Below the pieces are notes generated by a model that saw only the letters and a program-made list of their open reading frames with translations, had not been told where the DNA came from and searched no databases. A DNA stretch of 64,000 bases from Litoreibacter ponti (GTDB lineage Bacteria; Pseudomonadota; Alphaproteobacteria; Rhodobacterales; Rhodobacteraceae), in assembly GCF_003054285.1 (NCBI RefSeq), contig NZ_QBKS01000001.1, positions 496,001-560,000 on the forward strand. The letters are read 5' to 3'. The stretch's first letter is position 1; each line of letters starts with the position of its first letter. Made by a program: the position numbers and the translations under genes. Positions 60,095-64,000 of this stretch are shown piece by piece.

Positions 60095-61267
60095 TCAGAG
60101 CGTCTCGAGCCGGTCAAATAGCTGCGAAATGCCGTCCGCGTCGATATTGGCGAACGCGATGCGCAGCGCCTGCGCGCCCGACGGGTCATCGTCGGGCACG
60201 AACATGGTGCCGGGCAGGCATAGAACCCCGATTTCGCGCACCATGCGCTGCGCCAACTGGTCGGAAGGCTCATCGAACGGATGCCGCATATAGGCAAAGT
60301 AGGCGCCATTGCCCTCCAGCGCCCAGCCCTTGGCCTCGAGCCGGGGGAAATGCTTCGCGATGGCGGCCTTGCGGGCAAGGATCTCGGCACGTTGCGTGCC
60401 AAGCCAGTTGCCAAGGTTCTGCATCCCCCAAAGCGCGGCGCGCTGGCCCAACTGGTTGGGGCAGATCGCGACGGTGTCGAGGAACTTCTCGGCCTCCGCC
60501 AGCCGCGCCTCGGACGCAACCACGGCGCCGACGCGGTGCCCGGTCAGCCGGTACGCCTTGGAAAACGAGTAAAGCTGGATCAGCGTTTCGTCCCAGCTAT
60601 CGCGTGTGAACAGGTCGTGCGGCGCGCCTGTGCGGCTGTCAAAATCGCGGTAGGTCTCGTCCACAATCAGCGCGATGCCTTTCGCGCCGCAAAGCTCGTA
60701 GAACGCCGAAAGGGTCTCTGACGGATACTCAACGCCGCCGGGATTGTTGGGCGATACCAATGCGATGGCGCGTGTCTTTGATGTGATCAGCTTCTCCGCC
60801 GCGCCTGCGTCGGGCAGCAGCCCGTCGCCGGTCTTGAGCGGAACGGCAGCGATGCCGCCCATATCGAGCCACATCTTGTGGTTGAAGTACCACGGCGTCG
60901 GCAGGATCACCTCGTCACCGGGCGCGCAGAGCGTCGCAATGACAGCGGCGAAGGCCTGATTGCAGCCGGACGTGATCGCGACCTGCGCGGGCGCCACAGT
61001 CCCGCCATAGCCCTGCGACCACTGCTTGGCGACCTCGGCCCGCAGCTCCGGCAGGCCCAATACAGGCCCGTAGAGATGCGCGCCGTCATCCTCCAGCACG
61101 AATTGCGCCATCGCTTCGCGCAACGGCGCGGGCGGCGGGTCAACGGGGGCGGCCTGACTGACATTGATCAAGGGCCGGTCTGCGGGGAAATCCACACCCT
61201 CCAGCCAGCGCCGCGCCTCCATCACCGGGGGCGGGAAGGTCGCGGCCATGTTCGGGTTCAAGAGCAT
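60095..61267 (-). CDS. Class I/II PLP aminotransferase
   Basis: 390 residues; aspartate-aminotransferase fold. PLP lysine in LYSFSKAYRLTGHRVG, ring/phosphate contacts VAITSGCNQAFAAV, SPNNPGGVEY and LIVDETYRDFD. The substrate is open: the group includes aspartate, aromatic and methionine enzymes. Starts 1 base after the gpt stop with a weak ribosome site (AGG), so translation may be coupled. An internal ATG (residue 7) also fits the family. Confidence 0.9.
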   Translation of the reverse strand: MLLNPNMAATFPPPVMEARRWLEGVDFPADRPLINVSQAAPVDPPPAPLREAMAQFVLEDDGAHLYGPVLGLPELRAEVAKQWSQGYGGTVAPAQVAITSGCNQAFAAVIATLCAPGDEVILPTPWYFNHKMWLDMGGIAAVPLKTGDGLLPDAGAAEKLITSKTRAIALVSPNNPGGVEYPSETLSAFYELCGAKGIALIVDETYRDFDSRTGAPHDLFTRDSWDETLIQLYSFSKAYRLTGHRVGAVVASEARLAEAEKFLDTVAICPNQLGQRAALWGMQNLGNWLGTQRAEILARKAAIAKHFPRLEAKGWALEGNGAYFAYMRHPFDEPSDQLAQRMVREIGVLCLPGTMFVPDDDPSGAQALRIAFANIDADGISQLFDRLETL

Positions 61268-61268
61268 C

Positions 61269-61769
61269 CTATTCGCCCCGATACGGCTTCACATATTGCA
61301 TCGCCATGTCCCACGGGAAGAAGATCCAGGTGTCCTGGCTGACTTCTGTGATGAACGTGTCCACCTGCGGGCGGCCTTTTGGCTTGGCATAAACGGTGGC
61401 GAAATGCGCGTTGGGATAGAGCGCGCGCACGACTTCCAGCGTTTTGCCGCTGTCGACCAGATCATCGATGATCAGGATGCCGGTGCCGTCGCCCATCAGC
61501 GTGTCGTCGGGCTTTTTCAGGACCGACGCCTCGGACTGGGTCTGGTTGTCGTAGCTTTTGACCGAGATCGTGTCGACCGTGCGGATATCGAGCTCGCGCG
61601 CGGCAATCATCGCAGGCGCCATGCCGCCGCGGGTGATCGCCACGACCGCTTTCCACGCACCGTCATCGGGGCCGTGACCGTCCAGCCGCCACGCCAGCGC
61701 GCGGCTGTCGCGGTGGATCTGATCCCAGGAGATGTGGAAGCCTTTTTCGTGGGGCAGGCGGTCGGTCAT
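61269..61769 (-). CDS. gpt: Xanthine-guanine phosphoribosyltransferase
   Basis: Salvages guanine and xanthine with PRPP. 166 residues; the PRPP-binding signature is ILIIDDLVDSGKTLEVVR, preceded by VAITRGGMAPAMIAARELDI and SVKSYDNQ. The C-terminal ITEVSQDTWIFFPWDM is typical of XGPRT (the IPQDTWIEQPWD type). It sits between the LysE-like and aminotransferase genes on the minus strand with 13- and 1-base gaps. Confidence 0.94.
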   Translation of the reverse strand: MTDRLPHEKGFHISWDQIHRDSRALAWRLDGHGPDDGAWKAVVAITRGGMAPAMIAARELDIRTVDTISVKSYDNQTQSEASVLKKPDDTLMGDGTGILIIDDLVDSGKTLEVVRALYPNAHFATVYAKPKGRPQVDTFITEVSQDTWIFFPWDMAMQYVKPYRGE

Positions 61770-61782
61770 GGCGTGTGGCTCC

Positions 61783-62397
61783 TCAGGTGATGGCGATCTT
61801 GGCGCCGAGCAGGGCGATCAGCCCGCCAAAGCTGCGGTCCATGGCGGTCTTGAACCGCCCATAGGCTGCGCGGGCGCGGGACAGGGAAAACAGGCGGGCG
61901 ACCACGATGTACCACGCGGTCTCAACCCAGAAGATGTTGGCCAGCACGATCGCCTTGTCGGTGAGACTGGCCTCGAGCGGAACGACGCCCACAAAGACGG
62001 CCCCAAAGAACACGGCGGGCTTCGGGTTGGCGAGCATGGCGAGTGTGCCCAGCTTGACCGCACCCCAAGTGGAGCGCGGGGCGCTGCCATCGGTCACGAC
62101 TGGCATCGGCTCTGTTGCGTGCCGCCACATCTGGATCGCGATAAAGAGCAAAAACAGCCCGCCCACGACTTTCAGCGCGGTGAAGAGCACCGGGACGATC
62201 TCGAACAGGACGGACAGGCCCAGCAGGGCGGCGGCGGCCCAGATCGTGGCGCCGATGCCGAAGCCCACCGCAAGGCCGGTGGCCACCCGGAAGCCTTCGG
62301 AGGCCGCCGCTCGGACGCTGAGCACAAAGGAGGGCCCGGGGCTCATCGCCGCGAGCAGGTGAATGAAAGCGACCGTGGCGAAGGCCGCCAGAGTCAT
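61783..62397 (-). CDS. LysE/RhtB-family amino acid exporter
   Basis: 204 residues, six predicted membrane helices. Begins with HLLAAMSPGPSFVLSVRAAASEG, the LysE family signature, followed by GFGIGATIWAAAALLG and a KLGTLAMLANPKPAVFFGAVF segment. Exports an amino acid or derivative, which one is not shown. The ATG overlaps the fabI stop by 4 bases. Confidence 0.92.
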   Translation of the reverse strand: MTLAAFATVAFIHLLAAMSPGPSFVLSVRAAASEGFRVATGLAVGFGIGATIWAAAALLGLSVLFEIVPVLFTALKVVGGLFLLFIAIQMWRHATEPMPVVTDGSAPRSTWGAVKLGTLAMLANPKPAVFFGAVFVGVVPLEASLTDKAIVLANIFWVETAWYIVVARLFSLSRARAAYGRFKTAMDRSFGGLIALLGAKIAIT

Positions 62398-63197
62398 TTC
62401 TCGATATCCGGGGCGTCGACGGCTTTCATGCCCACAACGTGGTAGCCCGCATCCACATGCAAAACCTCGCCGGTGACGGCGGAGCCGAGGTCCGAGAGCA
62501 GGTACAGCGCGGACTTGCCGACTTCTTCCTGCGTCACGGTGCGGCGCAGCGGGGCGTTATACTCGTTCCACTTCATGATGTAGCGGAAGTCGCCGATGCC
62601 CGATGCGGCCAGCGTCTTGATCGTGCCGGCGGAGATCGCGTTGACGCGGATGCCGTCCTTGCCCAGATCCTCTGCCAGATACTTGACGGAGGCCTCAAGC
62701 GCGGCCTTGGCGACGCCCATCACGTTGTAATGGGGCATGACCTTTTCGGCGCCGTAATAGGTGAGCGTCAGCAGCGAGCCGCCGTCGTTCATCATCTTCT
62801 CCGCGCGCTGTGCTACAGCAGTGAAGGAGTAGACCGATATATCCATGGACATGCGGAAGTTGTCGGGGCTGGTGTCAACATAGCGGCCCCGAAGCTCGTT
62901 TTTATCCGAAAAACCAATGGCGTGCACGACGAAGTCAAGGTTGCCCCAATCGTCCTTCAGTGTCTCGAACAGCGCGTCAATCGACGCGCCATCGCCCACA
63001 TCGCAGGGCAGCACATGTTTGGCGCCGATGCTGTCGGCCAGCGGGCGGACCCGCTTGAGCAGCGCGTCGCCCTGGTAGGAAAAGGCCAGCTCCGCGCCTT
63101 GCTCGGCGCAGGCTTTCGCGATGCCCCATGCGATCGACTTGTCGTTCGCGACCCCCATGATCAGGCCGCGTTTGCCCGCCATTAATCCGTTTGACAT
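62394..63197 (-). CDS. fabI: Enoyl-ACP reductase (NADH)
   Basis: Last step of each fatty-acid elongation cycle; SDR family. The ATG at 63197 (GAGGGAA 5 bases upstream) gives 267 residues; the ATG at 63215 is less supported. MAGKRGLIMGVANDKSIAWGI is the divergent FabI nucleotide-binding start (20 residues shown are MAGKRGLIMGVANDKSIAWG), LDFVVHAIGFSDKNELRG precedes the catalytic Tyr-x6-Lys pair in YNVMGVAK, and VNAISAGTIKTLAASGIGDF ends the site. First gene of the operon fabI-lysE-gpt-aminotransferase. Confidence 0.95.
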   Translation of the reverse strand: MSNGLMAGKRGLIMGVANDKSIAWGIAKACAEQGAELAFSYQGDALLKRVRPLADSIGAKHVLPCDVGDGASIDALFETLKDDWGNLDFVVHAIGFSDKNELRGRYVDTSPDNFRMSMDISVYSFTAVAQRAEKMMNDGGSLLTLTYYGAEKVMPHYNVMGVAKAALEASVKYLAEDLGKDGIRVNAISAGTIKTLAASGIGDFRYIMKWNEYNAPLRRTVTQEEVGKSALYLLSDLGSAVTGEVLHVDAGYHVVGMKAVDAPDIEK

Positions 63198-63294
63198 CTG
63201 TTCCCTCACGCCCATCTAGCCCCGGTATTGTCTGGTTCTCTAGGCCAAAGCCCTGTGGCCTTCAAGAGATCGCTCTATATGGGCAGGCAGTCGG

Positions 63295-63318
63295 GCGTCG
63301 GCGAAGTCCCGCCGACGC
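63295..63318. repeat. Perfect inverted repeat between fabI and pdxH
   Basis: GCGTCGGCG (63295-63303) pairs with CGCCGACGC (63310-63318) across a 6-base loop. It lies in the 207-base divergent gap with no T run on either side, so it is not a terminator. It could be an operator or a 5'-leader structure; nothing else supports a role. Confidence 0.45.
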
Positions 63319-63404
63319 ACATGTCCCAAGACGCAAGGTTAAGGGTTGCGAGACGCGCTCCGCGCGCTTATCGAAGCAACGTTATAGAAAGTGAACTGAT
63401 CGGT

Positions 63405-64000
63405 ATGGTTGATCGAACTGGCATATTCGCGGGGGATGACCCGTTTGCGTTGACCCGCGCCTGGCTGAAAGAGGCCGAAGCGCGCGAGCCCAACGATCCC
63501 AATGCGATCGCTCTGGCCACCGTGGACCCGCAGGGGATGCCGAATGTGCGCATGGTCCTTCTCAAAGATATCGAGGACGACGCCTTTGTCTTCTACACCA
63601 ACTACGAAGGGGTGAAGGCGCAGGAGATTGAGGCGAGCGGCACGGCGGCCTTCGTGCTACACTGGAAGTCTCTGCAACGGCAGGTTCGCGTGCGCGGGCA
63701 TGTCACCCGCGAGGATGGTGCACGGGCGGATGAGTATTACAGATCTCGTTCGCTCAAGAGCCGGCTGGGGGCCTGGGCCTCTGACCAGTCGCGCCCGCTC
63801 AGCTCGCGCGGCGCATTGATGGCCAAGGTCGCCAAGGTGACGGCAGAGAAGGGCATCAACCCGGACCGCCCGCCGTTTTGGGGCGGCTTTCGGATCACGC
63901 CGGTGGAGATTGAATTCTGGGCGGACGGGACCGCCCGCCTACATGATCGGTTCCGCTGGACCCGGGCGGACGCCTCCGCCCCGTGGGAGGTCGTACGACT
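63405..64000 (+). CDS. pdxH: Pyridoxamine 5'-phosphate oxidase, cut at the window end
   Basis: FMN enzyme making pyridoxal 5'-phosphate, the cofactor of the two aminotransferases in the window. The visible 198 residues lack only the last few: the frame runs to the edge at WEVVR-L. Motifs: FAGDDPFALTRAWLKEAEA, NVRMVLLKDIEDDAFVFYTN (FMN binding), VRVRGHVTRE, SDQSRPLSSRGAL and FWADGTARLHDRFRW near the end. ATG 63405 has only a weak ribosome site. Divergent from fabI. Confidence 0.94.
   Translation, partial: MVDRTGIFAGDDPFALTRAWLKEAEAREPNDPNAIALATVDPQGMPNVRMVLLKDIEDDAFVFYTNYEGVKAQEIEASGTAAFVLHWKSLQRQVRVRGHVTREDGARADEYYRSRSLKSRLGAWASDQSRPLSSRGALMAKVAKVTAEKGINPDRPPFWGGFRITPVEIEFWADGTARLHDRFRWTRADASAPWEVVR

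Noticed and set aside
1..64000. tRNA, rRNA, insertion sequences, prophage or CRISPR arrays
   Set aside because: Intergenic gaps were read for cloverleaf stems, transposase motifs and repeat-spacer patterns; none was seen. The lysis pair stands alone and is not a prophage.

Overview
The window reads as a chromosomal segment of a high-GC marine-type alphaproteobacterium of the Rhodobacterales (Roseobacter/Rhodobacter group). The assignment rests on gene content and order (uppS-cdsA-dxr-rseP-bamA-skp-fabZ-lpxA-lpxI-lpxB; trpG-trpD-trpC-moaC-moeA-lexA; argC-ccmE), an alphaproteobacterial GTTC-N7-GTTC LexA box, Hint_2 and RTX proteins, and a lysis pair like that of the Rhodobacterales gene transfer agent. 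It is gene-dense (about 58 protein genes). I found no rRNA, tRNA, insertion sequence or CRISPR array. Two genes are cut by the window edges: ctaA on the left and pdxH on the right.

Layout. 1-3140: end of heme A synthase, an M32 carboxypeptidase, an RTX calcium-binding protein. 3147-10467 (minus): AraC-type regulator, then a family-5 peptide/opine-type ABC transporter (Tat-exported binding protein, two permeases, one fused double ATPase) with RNA hairpins between cistrons. 10582-14122: miaA, and pyrH and frr separated by an inverted Hint-domain gene. 14207-24999: isoprenoid/phospholipid/outer-membrane/lipid A operon, including a 41-residue membrane protein. 24996-28640: YbaK-type deacylase, glnE, a small conserved protein. 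28693-29352: IalB-like secreted protein. 29353-29862: the only long gene-free stretch; it carries two intrinsic terminators facing the minus strand with no gene upstream of them, and a candidate small RNA with two anti-Shine-Dalgarno motifs. 29863-34525: HerA/DUF853 ATPase, tandem palindromes, a small unknown, a vWA-like DUF1194 protein, mazG, an M20 amidohydrolase. 34518-38423: flavin reductase, then a class III aminotransferase and two agmatinase-family ureohydrolases (agmatine/guanidinobutyrate breakdown). 38454-41697: acyltransferase, murI, argC, ccmE. 41700-42818: gene-transfer-agent-type endolysin and holin behind a CtrA-like TTAACCAT site. 42898-47712: enoyl-CoA hydratase, Old Yellow Enzyme, citrate synthase, glutamyl-tRNA synthetase. 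47792-54818: comEC convergent with lexA, then moeA, moaC and trpCDG. 55006-60028: divergent polysaccharide deacetylase, trpE, PpiD-like foldase. 60095-64000: aminotransferase, gpt, LysE exporter, fabI, and divergent pdxH.

How the parts fit. Most of the window is core metabolism and envelope building. The two elements most likely to repay study are the candidate regulatory RNA(s) at 29.5-29.8 kb and the lysis module at 41.7-42.8 kb, which probably serves release of gene transfer agent particles encoded elsewhere in the genome. All functions are read from sequence motifs and remembered family features; no database search was run.
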